A stretch of DNA of 64,000 nt from Microbotryum silenes-acaulis (Eukaryota; Basidiomycota; Microbotryomycetes; Microbotryales; Microbotryaceae), in the NCBI GenBank assembly GCA_003665825.1, contig QPFY01000017.1, positions 124,001-188,000 of the forward strand, written 5' to 3'. Made by a program: the position numbers and the translations under genes. Below the pieces are notes generated by a model, which saw only the letters and a program-made list of their open reading frames with translations, did not search any database and was not told the origin of the DNA. Below, piece after piece: positions 45,115 through 56,311 of the stretch; within the stretch, counting starts at the first letter, position 1, and each line of letters begins with the position of its first letter.

Positions 45115-46877
45115 ATGAGCGGCAAGCTACCGTCGCCGACCACACCCCTCGCTTCATGTTTGAACCTTCATGACATCGAAAAGGTCGCTCAACAGACACT
45201 CAAGCCGAAAGTACGTCACTCCTGGCATGATCACTCCTAGCTCGACCTACAGCCAGCCACTGCAGGCGCCGACAACTTCGCCGGCCCGGAGCAACCGGCC
45301 CCACTCCTTGCCTCGGCTCACCCCACTGACCTCCACTTCCCCGCACACAGAGCTGGGCTTACTACCATTCCTCCGCGGACGACTCTGTCACCATGGACAG
45401 GAACCGCTCTGTCTACTCGCAGATTCGCTTCCGACCACGTGCGCTGAAACCGGTCGCGCAGGTCGATACGTCGACCTATATCCTCGGCTACAAATCCAAC
45501 TATCCGTTTTTCATTGGTCCGGCGGCGATGGGCAGTGAGTGTGACGAAGAGTGGATTCTTGTTGGATTGTCGGGTTTAGGTCGGGAACTGAACCTTGCTT
45601 TGATCGCTTGGTACCATTCCGCTTCATCAGAACTCGCACACGAGGATGGAGAAATCGCTCTCGTCAAAGGAGCCGCTCGAGCGGGGATCCCCTATGGCTG
45701 TTCGACCGCAGCATCCGTCAGCCCACTTGACATTGCAGCTGCAGGGAACGAAGACCAGACACTCTTCTTCCGTGAGTCTTCCATACCCCTTGAAGGTGGG
45801 AGATTGGATCTGACCTTCGAACCTGGATCTCCGCGGGGAACAAAAAATTCACTGCGTCAGAGCTGTACATGCTCAAGGACAAGCAGAGGGTCGAGATGGT
45901 CCTCGGGGTCGCCAAAGCCATTGGTTTCAAAGCCATCCTATTCACAGTTGGTCAGTCGTCATCGCCTCGTTGCTTCCTGTCGGACCATGCTGATCTCCGG
46001 CACCGAGCTCGTTCTTACAGACGCCCCCGTGCCGGGCAAGCGCGAACTCGATCTCCGGACGGGCCTCGACGAGAACACGATTGTGCTCGACGAATCGGCG
46101 GGCCAGGTTGGAGAGAAAAAGTCGGCCATTGCCGAGTCATCTCAGTGAGTTATTGAGAAAGCTATCACGACAGCACGAGACCACTTCTGACCAAGGTGCT
46201 ACCCCTTCTCGCGCAGACTTCTGACCGCGAACTTGACGTGGGATCTCATCGCTTGGATCAAGGAGAAGAGTGGGTTGCCCGTCGTCGTCAAGGGAATCCA
46301 GTCGTACGAAGATGCGGTGCAATGCGAGAAGTATGGTGCCGCTGCCATCATGCTGTCGAACCATGGTCAGTCCGTTGATGTCCCGAGGTGAACGCAGCGC
46401 ATCTGTTTTGATCATCTTTCTCTCGCTTGATTCATAGGCGGTCGTCAACTCGACACGTGAGTGACATGCTCCCGTTGATACTATCTGAGACCCTTCCATG
46501 CTTCTGACACGCAGCTCCCTTCCTTTATCTACAGAGCATCGACCCCGATCGAAACCCTCCTCGAGATCCGTCGATACGCCCCTCACCTCCTGACCTCCTC
46601 CATGCAAATCATCGTCGACTCCGGCATCCGCCGCGGCACCGACGCCGTCATCGCCCTCTGCTTAGGCGCCGACGCCGTTTCCCTTGGTCGACCGTTCATG
46701 TATTCTCTCTGTTATGGTGAGGAAGGCGTTGCGAGGTGTGCGGAGATCTTAGGGGAGGAAATTGCGAGAGCCATGAGGTTATTGGGTGTTAGGAGTGTGA
46801 GGGAGTTGAATAAGAGTTTGGTCAATACGACGAAGGTGGAGAGGTTATTGTTTGCGGAGGGGACTGTGAAATTGTAA
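45115..46877 (+). CDS. FMN-dependent 2-hydroxyacid dehydrogenase/oxidase
   Basis: A (S)-2-hydroxyacid oxidising TIM-barrel enzyme of the lactate dehydrogenase (cytochrome b2)/glycolate oxidase family. Exons 45115-45210, 45351-45534, 45631-45771, 45861-45950, 46021-46144, 46217-46365, 46438-46456 and 46535-46877 give 381 residues. Seen: QIRFRPRALKPV, PFFIGPAAMGK, STAASVSPLDIA, FFQLYM, FTVDAPVPGKRELDLR, GLPVVVKGIQ, SNHGGRQLDT with the catalytic His, VDSGIRRGTDA and LGADAVSLGRPF. There is no cytochrome b5 domain, so it resembles the oxidase form more than yeast Cyb2. No mitochondrial lead is evident. The C-terminus VKL is not a standard peroxisomal signal. The usual YYSSGA motif reads YYHSSA. 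Exon 7 is only 19 bases. Substrate unknown; lactate or glycolate is likely. Confidence 0.88.
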
Positions 46878-46959
46878 TCGAGGCAAATGGTTTTTGCACG
46901 GACATTTTTTTTAGGGGTTTGTGCTCCACCTGTCGACAGGGGCGCGACTCGAATGGGGG

Positions 46960-47669
46960 TTGAGCGTGAATACATCAATATATCAACGTCGAACCCAACC
47001 AAAGGAATACCTACAAGTACCCCACACCGTTACCGAATTCGATGCCCAAAAGATCTGCGACAAGTCGACCTCCGCAACCGCTTTACGCTTCGAGTCTACA
47101 GAATGCATCGTCCACTGATGAGCTCATGATGAGTCAATGACTCGACGACCAAGTTCTACTACTGTATCGTGCCGACGCATTGTCAGAAGGGAATGTTTGG
47201 GATCCTCAATGTTAGTGTTGGAATAAATCATGTGGTTACTGAGTGCGACTTTCACAGGGCCAAGGCCTTCGATGCGCAGTGGAAGATGACGATGGACAGG
47301 GTCATGGGCACCGATGCGGAGAAGTGAGGTGAGTCGCTCGATGGGAGTATCTTCAGCACCCTGGGAGTGCCTATACTATCAAGCTGATACCACGTGCTCT
47401 CTCCATAACAAATGTAAATATCGCAAGTGCCCGACTGGGCCCAATCCATGGCCGGCTACTCAATTTTCGCCACTCGTAAAGAGTCCGCCGCCGCCCCTCG
47501 CTTGCTCGCAGTGCTCAACGGCAACGAGACCTCCTCTGACAACTCGACTTCTTTCACCTCCACTTCGACGACCCCGTCCAAAAATTCGACAGCTCCTTCG
47601 GGAACTCGCATTCGGCGAAAGGATGTTCGCGGGGAATCGGCTTCTCCTACTACTGCCTCGGAGCCCTAA
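46960..47669 (+). pseudogene. Cupredoxin-domain protein gene, probably broken
   Basis: Pieces of a fungal extracellular-type cupredoxin lie in order but do not splice into one frame. Frame 1 reads VPHTVTEFDAQKICDKS and LRFEST (about 46997-47099), carrying the first copper-ligand His. Frame 3 reads VNDSTTKFYYCIVPTHCQKGMFGILN (47134-47210) with Cys, His and Met ligands, then KAFDAQWKMTMDRV up to a stop at 47325. A last piece reads VPDWAQSMAGYSIFATR with a Ser/Thr-rich tail (47427-47669). No GT donor gives the phase needed between pieces 1 and 2, or 2 and 3, and no signal peptide exon is seen. Either frameshifts have broken the gene or it uses splice sites I cannot recognise. Confidence 0.55.
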
Positions 47670-48208
47670 ACCACTCAATGGGTTGAGTTCGGCAGTGAGT
47701 CGAGGGACCGTCACTTCTTCGTTCTGAATCGGTTTCGCACTTGTCGGGTTTATTGCGTTCTCGCAATAGTGTTCCATGTTCAATAGATCGACAAGATCGA
47801 CCTAGGGACGGGTGTGTGCCCGCACTTCAGACCTTTACGCTTCTTCCTTTCGTTTGGGTGCTAGTTCACTCCCTTGTTCGCATTTGATGTGTCCCAGTTA
47901 ACCGTTTATAGACCACTTTTGTTGATCGAGAATAAATATTGACTGGCTCAAGACTTTGAACGCATGTCATCGTGCCCTTGAGAACATGCTTGATTTCGTG
48001 TTCGTCATTCTCGAGATGCCAACAGGATGGTATGGAATAGATCTAATAGGTTCCGCAAACTACACGTGGATAAATATAGCAAGAGATGGGAAGACAGTTT
48101 CCAAGAATCATGATAGAAGAGATGGGAAGACGATTTCCAAGAATCATGATAGAAGAGCTAGAATCACTTCCGAGTGCCCCGGGCAAAGCCGTGATCTACT
48201 TGGTTCTG
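47670..48208. other. Intergenic with a 36-base direct repeat
   Basis: About 540 bases between the cupredoxin remnant and the 3' end of the transporter. Apart from the direct repeat, nothing is seen. Confidence 0.5.
48081..48152. repeat. 36-base direct repeat, two copies
   Basis: Copies at 48081-48116 and 48117-48152 differ only at two adjacent bases (ag versus ga). A third copy seems to begin (aagag) and then diverges. Confidence 0.9.
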
Positions 48209-49927
48209 TCACCCTTGCATCTTGAACATGACCAAACCGGTAAGAGCGATGATATAACCAAATATTTGAGTCCCGGTGATGGATGAACCGAGGATGAAGT
48301 AACTTCCACCGATGAGCAGGATCTGGAGGAAGGGAAAAAAATCTGATCAGCATCACGCGTTCCTTGGAACGAGGAGAGCTGTAAGAAAGTCTTACATCTT
48401 TAAGTACACCAGAGAGCGTCAATACCAAACCACTTGCTTTCCCGATCAACCACACGGATGACAAGTTGAGAGCGAAGGTCATGCAAGCACTGCGGGGATC
48501 AAAGGCGGATTAGCTCAACCGACGCACACAAGTGAAGAGCACTGGCTCGAATGATGTTCGGGGACTCACTTTCCCAACAGCATAGGAATGCCAACTTTCT
48601 CGATCGCATCAGAGAAGACGGAGAACCCTTCAACAGGCAAGAGGATGATCGAGTTGATGACGAGGCAGACGGGGGCGAAGTAGTACAACGAGGTCAGAGG
48701 GTCAAGACCCATGCCTATTTGAATTGAAGAAGCAAATTATCCGAGGTCAGCACAAATTACGTTGTATCAACCAGACCCATAGCTTGTACCTTGTAGCAAG
48801 ATTTGGACGAGCACAAGTCGGCACGACTCGATCGCGATAGCCAGAGCCTACCGGAACACAACTCTGCGTCAGTTCGGAGCGTCCCACCCTCCCAAGATGA
48901 TCCAAAAGCTCACCTGTACAAGGAACCCAATCATCTCGAATTCAATCTCGGCGAACGAAGCGATTGCCACGCCCAATGAGATGGCCCCGACGATCCCCAT
49001 GATCTTCCTATTGAGTTCTTTCAGACCGAAAGCCGCCGAGACAAGCAAGACGGATACTGGGGTGAAGGCTTTGATCCTGTAATAAAAAGGTGCGACAGAG
49101 CGTAAGTAGTAGGTAAATGCCCAGCAGTAGCGAGGAGCCCCCTGCCTACATTTGAATGAAGCTAACGGTCAATCGCAGGTAGACCCAGTTCGAGAGCACG
49201 AGCGAGGCGGAAAAGAGCGCGCCGACGGGGACGATTTTGCGAATGAAGACGTCGCGGTTCATCTTTCCTGTCGCTTCGAGTTCCTTGGCCTTGTCGACAA
49301 GAGGCGTATATCTGCGTAGAGCACGAGTCGCAAGTGTTTGGAACTGTGGTTTGGCGGCCGAGGACGAACAATGCGAGTCAGACGGCCCTCATTCACATCA
49401 AGAAGAACGCCGACGAGATGCATCGATGACGTACAGTCAAGTGGACTGTTGTCAAAGCCTGTAAGACATACCAAGAGTGTCAGCAAATAAATTCGCGGCT
49501 CGGTTGTGAAAGTCTTGCCGACTTACGACAGGGTGGTTGAACTTGAGGTCGTAGAGGATGTACTTGTTTTGGAGGATAATGAAGGAGGATGTCCCGATCC
49601 AGCAGACGATTCTGTGCGGCGACATGACTTGGTGGTCAGACCTTGGCAAAGTGTGAGTCGATCTCGGGGAAGGATTTACGGTACCCAAGCGGGGAGCCTC
49701 TGCCAGAGCGGTCGATCGAGCTGTTGCTGCTGCTGCAGCTGCGGGTTGTTGGGTTCCTCGTCGACCCTCTTGCGATCGAACTTGAGCGCATTGACCTCCC
49801 TCAGCGGACGTTGGTTGAAGGGCAACTCGCGTTCACTCTCTTGGAAATAGCTCGTGAACGAGAACCCACCCGCCGCGGCTCCTGCGCCGCTACCTCCCGC
49901 CTCGTTGCTGTTCGAGTTGAAGGCCAT
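48209..49927 (-). CDS. Triose-phosphate/nucleotide-sugar transporter family protein
   Basis: Minus-strand exons 49927-49680, 49611-49527, 49458-49435, 49343-49150, 49076-48914, 48847-48790, 48714-48570, 48489-48396 and 48322-48209 give 374 residues. It has about ten hydrophobic segments of the TPT/DMT fold. [48 protein letters not shown] and the last helices (ILLIGGSYFILGSSITGTQIFGYIIALTGL) fit the fungal TPT (SLC35-like) group, which move nucleotide sugars or phosphorylated compounds across Golgi or ER membranes. The hydrophilic N-terminus has a Gln run. The exon 1 donor is the second of two GT sites (GTAAAT after 49680), chosen because only it keeps phase. Exon 3 is 24 bases. Substrate unknown. 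Confidence 0.85.
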
Positions 49928-50589
49928 CACTGGCTCCGAGCAGGGCTGGCTCGTCGTGCAGGGCGCTGATGATTGGGGTTCGAGCGTCGAAGCACCGGAT
50001 CTTGGAGGGGATGACGACGGCGAGGAAGCCAATAGACTGCGGAAAGTGTGATCGGCGGCTCAGTTTACAGTCCGTGCAGTCTCGGTTAGGTGGGAGAGAG
50101 TGCCCTCTGGGGAGAAGCAAGCACGAGGCCGGCCGCAGCACGGTCGCCCGAGACTGACGGGATGTTGACGACTGCGCTCGACGAGTCCTGTGGTGGATCC
50201 AGCTTGAACAGCGCACACGAGATATAGCGCACGGGTCCGGCAGTCGCGAGATCGGGTAGGCAGGCACCACCAGAAGGGAGAAGGTTCCGAGGAGCGCGTG
50301 AACGCCGACAAAGTGCATTCGCACGGACCGCTGGTTGAACGTGCCTGAGAAGAGATCACCTACGGTGGCCCTGCACCTGGGTTCTCCAGTGGTGTCTCTG
50401 TTTTCATCAATTCACGCTGGCAGTATACAACACAGTCGATTTCAAATGTACCCTCGAAAAAGAATTAGAGCCTACACAGGCGAAACTCTGCCGAAACCGG
50501 ACAAGCGCTGCGAAATCGTGCGCAGCTCACACAGCACACCACCACATCTTGAGCCAGAGCGAACAGCAATACAGAAACCCGAACGGGGC
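49928..50589. other. Intergenic
   Basis: About 660 bases: promoter of the transporter and 3' UTR of SET1. No other feature is recognised. Confidence 0.5.
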
Positions 50590-53500
50590 TCAGTTGAGGT
50601 ATTTGCGGCACAGCGGGTGGCCGCACAAGCAAGGAATCTTGACCTCTTCATGAGGGAAATGATAATCTGAGGAAAAAGTCGTCAGCGATAATTCTCTGAT
50701 CCTGATTCAAGGTAAGACGCGTCCACTGACCATAAGTGACTTCTTCGCCCGGCTCAATGTCCGTCTTGGCGTAAATGACAATCTTCTTGACGCTGTTGAT
50801 GGTGATGATCTTGGCCGTGCAGTTGGGCGCGCAACAATGGTTGATCAAGCGGCTGGGTGCAAAAATGTGTGAGTTGTCGGCCGTCAAGAGGACACAGCGA
50901 GCAGCGGGAACTCACCCTAGGTTACCCTTCTTCGTCGCATCGACCACCAAATCATCATCGACTCGGAAAAGGTAACTACTACCGATACCTTGCCTCTCGT
51001 ACGCCTTCTCACGACGATCGGCAACTTGCTGGCGGATCAATTCTCCGACATACTCGATCACCATCTCGCCGGCGGGGATATGTCTATAAGTCGCCGGCGA
51101 CGACTAGTCAGCTCAATCATTCGTGCCTGGTGTTCGGCAAACAAACTTACTCGAGTGCAAAGAGACCATAACCTTCGATGCCCGAACGCGAGAACGTGAG
51201 CTGCTTCTTGCGCGTCCTCAACTGGTTGAATTTGAGCACGTCCGTATCGGTCTCGGTGACCTTCTTGTGCAATTCCATACCGCGCACCAGTCCTCGCACA
51301 TTCGCGCGAGCGGACCTTGACACTGAATGCCCCGATGCCAGCGTAGGAGCGACGACACCATCCGTCGCAGCGACTTTGGTTTTGCTGCCCGTGTAAGCCG
51401 GGCGATTCGCCATCTTCTCCGCGACCGACACTTGGTAGTAGCCTTCCGTCTTGGCGGCACCGGTCGTGTGGACTTTGCGCACCGGAATTGGCTTCTCTTT
51501 GACTGCGGCACCCTCGCCTTCGCCCTCATCTTCCGAAGTAGGAGGGGTGGGGTGCATCGCCGCCCCCGCACGCACCCGCTCGATCGCCATCTTGACGTAG
51601 TAGAGATCCTCCTCGTCGGCCGCCAAGCCATCCTGCCAAGGGTCAAGAGGGATGAGGCGTTCAGCAGCGCGTCGGACGTGCCAGACTTTCTCGGCGCGAC
51701 GGTCGCTTCGGGCGTGCTTGCGATCGGCTTTGGCCTTCTTCCACAGAGCAAGCTGCACTGGCGTCGGGATCGGGTTGAGGTACGCGGAGGAGTACAGCTC
51801 CGGCTTGGCGCTCTTCGACCACGATCCGATCGGTTTCCCATTGGCCGCGTAGCGAATGCGCTCCAAGTTGACGGAGACGCACTTTTCGGTGAAGTCAGAA
51901 GAAATGGGGCGGAGACTTTCGAGCGCAGAACTGAGCGCCTCGTACAGCGTCTCGCGGGCACCGGCGAACTTGCTGCTGGTCTGGCCAGAGGTGTCCTGAT
52001 GACCCCTACGTGCGAGTCGGTTCTGGGCAGAAGGTCCGCGAGAGTTATGCGGAGCGTGAAGCTCAGGCGAAAGGAACTCGCGGTTGCCGAGCTCGGGGCT
52101 ACCGTTGCAAGTCGATGCAGCGTCAACATCGACATCCTGGACCACGGGGACAGCAGCGTCGAGCGCCGGAGTTACAATGTCAGCCGTCGAAAGACGTTGC
52201 TTCGCCTCCTCGTCCTCGGCTTCGTCTTCACTGCTGGTGTAGTCGAATTGCGTCCTCTTGGCTTTGTAAGCCGTTGAAACTTTCCCTTTGGTTCTCGACC
52301 TGGTGAGTGCCTTCTTCTTAGTCGGCGATGACTTGGCGATCTCCTCGCTCTGGCTGTCCTCGGCATCGGAGTCAGAGTCGGTCGATTTTGGGCGCAGGGT
52401 CTTTGATTTGCTGTGTTTACTCGGCGAGTTGACCGATGCGTGCACACTCTCGCTATCGGACTCTGATGCCGAGGCCGAGGGAGAATCTGAACTTGCTCGC
52501 GAAGAAGCTCTGCGGAACACACGTCCTGCCAGCGCTGCGGCAGTGCGTTTGGCTTCCTCCGGAGGTGGCTTGACGCGCCGAGAGAAAGAAGGCAACGTCT
52601 TGAGCGCGGAGGTAGTCACCAAAGCGGTCGTAGGGATCGCCGTCGGCACGATGGATCGAAGAGATGATGCATCCGGCAAAGAGGCTTCTTCCTTCGGTTT
52701 GACAGGGGAAGGCGGAGCACTCATAGCATGCACCACCGTCGTCGACTCCCAACTCGCGACATGCTCGACGATCTTCGGCATAACGATTCGGCTCTTGAGG
52801 TCTTTCTGGAACGCTTCCAAAAGATCCTGAACAACGATGTCGCGCGCCTCCTGGAGCAGCTCTGCATCGGTCCAGCTCGTCTTCTTCGGCTTCGCAAGGG
52901 TGGCGTGTGCGTTTGACGGAACACTGGCAAGAGCAGAAGAAGTTTTGGGTCGACTCGGAGACGTCGCATTGCTCGTTACGGCGTCGTGAAGTTTGAGTTC
53001 GAGAGGGCCAGCGATAAAGATTCGCCCCTGGCCGTGATCGTGCGCGCGTTTGGCGCCGGTCATTGAAGTGAATGTGACGAACCACGCATCTTGAGTCGAG
53101 AGCGTCTGCGAACCAGGAATGGAGGGTGGCCCGTCAGAAATAGGGTAATCACTTGTCACTTGCAGGAGTAACTTACGCGATCGAGTCCAAACCGGTCAAA
53201 CACCCCTTCAAGCTCTCGGGCGTTCATCTCGGCCCCACGATGGAGTCTGCGCGCCGCGGCAAACTTTTTCTTGTCGATCGACAAAAACGCATGGCCATTT
53301 GCAGCTAGAGCTTCTTGCAGCAGTCGCTCGGTGGCCATGAAAGCGAGCGGCGTCTGTCGAGCATCACGACTCTGGAGTAGGCCACTCGCACGACTCGATT
53401 TGACGGGCGAGTAAACGACATCGAGTCGATCATCCTTCTCTTCGTCGTCGTCGTCCCCGTCGCGCCTGAGCCCCTTGGCTTGATTCTGCTTCATGCGCTT

Positions 53501-55862
53501 CTTGGCTTGCTCAATCACGTCTTGAACGCTGTACGACGAGAAGCGGCCGCGCTGCTGAGCCGGCGAGATCGGGTTCATCGAGCGAGCAGGCCCAGGTCGA
53601 CTCGGTAACACACGTGCAACTCCGTTGGTTCGAGGCTGAGCGGACGACCAGGCCGAAGCTTTGGGTGGGAGTGCGGGATGATTGATAGGCAACACGGGTG
53701 GTGGTGGCGGTCGCGGTGGGGCATCGGAAGGTGGAGGCAAAGCATTGGCGTTCGCAGCTCGAGGCGTAGACGTGGAGCTCGACGGTCGAGTCTTGGCATC
53801 GAGTGCGGTACCTCCTGCTCGCGCCGAGCTCGATGTAGGAGCAGCTGCAGCAGGGTATCGTAGCTTGAGCTCGGCATCATACGCCGCCCTGCACTTGGAC
53901 CCGTCCTTGTCGATCTCGACCTTGATACGCGAGCCATCGAGCAGCATCCTCATCCCAACCTGCGACCCGTTCCCCTTTTCGACCGCGTTCACCGCAGAGG
54001 CATTCCCATTCTGCGCCTTGCCCGTCTTAAGATTGGCCTGATACTGCTTCTTGACCTTTTCCTCGGCATCGGTCATGGGGCAATCATCGACGTATTTGAT
54101 CCAGCACATGCCGAGATTGCCTCCCGTACGTCGATCGATCTTGACATCAAGAGTTTCGATGCGACCATAGAGCACAAACGACTTGCGTAAATCTTGTATC
54201 GTCGTTTGCGAAGGGAACCCAGTGACGAGAACCGCCGAGGATGCTCTCGAAGGCGCGGATCCGATCGAGTTGTTGTCCCACTGCGAACTCACGATGGGTC
54301 AGCAAAGATCGAGCGGTCTGAATGATATTACCAAGACTGACGAGATAATGCAGCCGCCTCAGGGGTCGCTTTGCGCGCTCAGAAGCTTTCGCGCGACGCT
54401 CGATTGACTCGGTATCCTTGCGTCGAGGGTCCGTCACGTGACTCGCGTCGATGCCTTCGCCGTCGTAGCGCGTCAGCACCTCCTTGCCTTTCTTGCTCTT
54501 GTCGGTCTCTGGGTCGTACAGCACAAAGTAGTCCTTTGCCCCCAAGGGCTTGTAGTGGAAAGGTACAATCGGTTTGCGAGGACTGCTCGGCTGTGTCGTG
54601 CGAACTGGCTTCGCAAGTGCTGTCGACGAGGCGCGCTTCTCGGGGGAGACGGGCGTCTTCGACGACGAGGTCACCGTGGGATCAGATGATTTAGATGGCA
54701 GAGGCAGGGGTGCGGAGGGTCTTCCTCGGGGTGGTGACCGGTCACGATCTCGACGGGAGGAGGAAGCGGTCGGTCCCGGGGTCAATGAGTCACGGTCTCG
54801 GTCATCTCGGGGACGGGTCGGGCGTCGGTCGTCGTGTCGGTGATAGGAATCGGATCGCCTTCGCCGCGAGAGCGGGGGCGTGTAGGAACGCTCCCTTCGA
54901 CTCGAGTAGGTGCCATCATCTCGCGAGTAACGATACCGACGGTCGTCGTCGTAGTCGTCGTAGTCGTCGTAGTCGTCGTAGTCGTCGTAGTCGTCGTAGT
55001 CGTCGTAGTCTCGGTCTCGGTCACGGTCTCGGTCTCGGCGATCGCGGTCCGACGGGTGGTAGCGCCGCGAGGATGGCGGTGGGGGTGAGCGCGACGAGTA
55101 ACGCCTTCCGCGGCGGTCGCGATCATAGTCCGAGTCGTAGGCGTAAGGATCATCGCGGTAGTCGTCGCGGTAGTCATCTCTGTAGCGTGACCTCTTGGAA
55201 GGGCGGTAGGGCGAATAGCCTTCGGACGGGGACCGCTCCCTCCGACTGGACTGGCGCAGTGGAGGCGGCGAGCGCGAGTCACGGTATCGCCTTGATACGG
55301 GGGGCGAGCACGACGGCGACCTGCGCGACGAGGCCGACGGTGGAGGAGGTTCACGCGCTGACGAAGGACGTGAATCTGCTGAGGCCACATCGGAGCGAGA
55401 AGTTCGAGGTCCGGCGGAGGAGGTGCCATTAAGGCCAGGGGCGGCTGTCCGAGTTTCAGATCAAGCAGCCAGCGCGTTCGAGAGAGCGACCGAGAGTGCA
55501 CGAGACAAGAACAAGTCAGGACAGCCACAGTGGGAAGACTCCGAGAGGTCAGCAGGCTCATCGGAGACCAAAAAGATTTCTGCCTGCATATTTGAGCCAA
55601 AAGGAGACCTACCCGGGACTGTGGTGGCTGCAGCAGCCGACCGATTCGCGCTCGAGGCTGAACGCGCCTCGCTCGTCGTCGCGGCCGTGAGGGTGGACAT
55701 CGCCGCGGTAGTGGATGTTGCGGCAGCAGTCGAGGGCCGAGAACGCGTGGATGAGCTGGATGAGGATCTGCGCCGTCGGGATGTCGAGGCCACCGGCCGC
55801 CGCTCGTCCTCAACGAAGGGCGCCGGTTTGGCTGGCAGCGACGCGAGCCCACTCAAGCCCAT
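50590..55862 (-). CDS. SET1: Set1, H3K4 methyltransferase of the COMPASS complex
   Basis: Catalytic subunit that methylates histone H3 Lys4. Seven minus-strand exons: 55862-55613, 55444-54342, 54280-53177, 53105-51151, 51083-50916, 50852-50731 and 50666-50590; 1592 residues. The N-terminus is Ser-rich, then Arg/Asp/Tyr-rich (RS/RD-like) with a (Tyr-Asp-Asp) repeat. Next come [13 protein letters not shown] and an RRM-like domain at about 460-550 ([33 protein letters not shown]). A long disordered middle follows. The n-SET region ([25 protein letters not shown]) leads into the SET domain: [50 protein letters not shown] and EEVTYDYHF. The post-SET end is [13 protein letters not shown]. All phases agree. 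The start at 55862 is the first ATG of the open exon. Confidence 0.92.
54945..55007. repeat. 9-base tandem repeat GTCGTCGTA, seven perfect copies
   Basis: Lies in SET1 exon 2. On the coding strand it encodes seven Tyr-Asp-Asp units in the charged N-terminal region. Confidence 0.92.
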
Positions 55863-56311
55863 TTTGGCTTGAGATAGAGACAACCCTGTACCAGATCAGT
55901 GATGATACCTCTCCAAAGGTGGGCCAACCTCTTTCTTGGACCTCACTCCGGCAGAACAGCCAAGTGCGAGACCCTGAACGGCACCGCAGGCACTGCCAGT
56001 CGTGTGTGGTCAAGCACAAGGCCACAGCGCCGCCGAGCCGAACGATATTCAGTCGCGCGTCGAGTGGGATTCGAGCAAATTCCGGCCGCGTCGGCTTGGT
56101 GTTCTGCGAAACGTAATACATAACAAAAAAAATCCCGGCTCTCCTGTCCCGTTGGGGTTCGATATTCACTTTTATATCCTTGATCAACACGTTCTTGACA
56201 ATCTTTACTAATTTCAAAATAAGGGGGAAAATCTACACCCCCTAACCCCAAGTTTCTACCTCCAAAGTCCTTTCCGGCGACATGCTGGCGATGAACTCCA
56301 ATCCAATACGT
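55863..56311. other. Intergenic
   Basis: About 450 bases: SET1 promoter and ADE6 3' UTR. An A-run lies near 56124. Nothing else is seen. Confidence 0.5.

Noticed and set aside
54782..55852. 356-residue open frame in another frame of SET1 exon 2, with poly-Thr
   Set aside because: Produced by the 9-base repeat and GC-rich codons read out of frame. SET1 itself explains the sequence.
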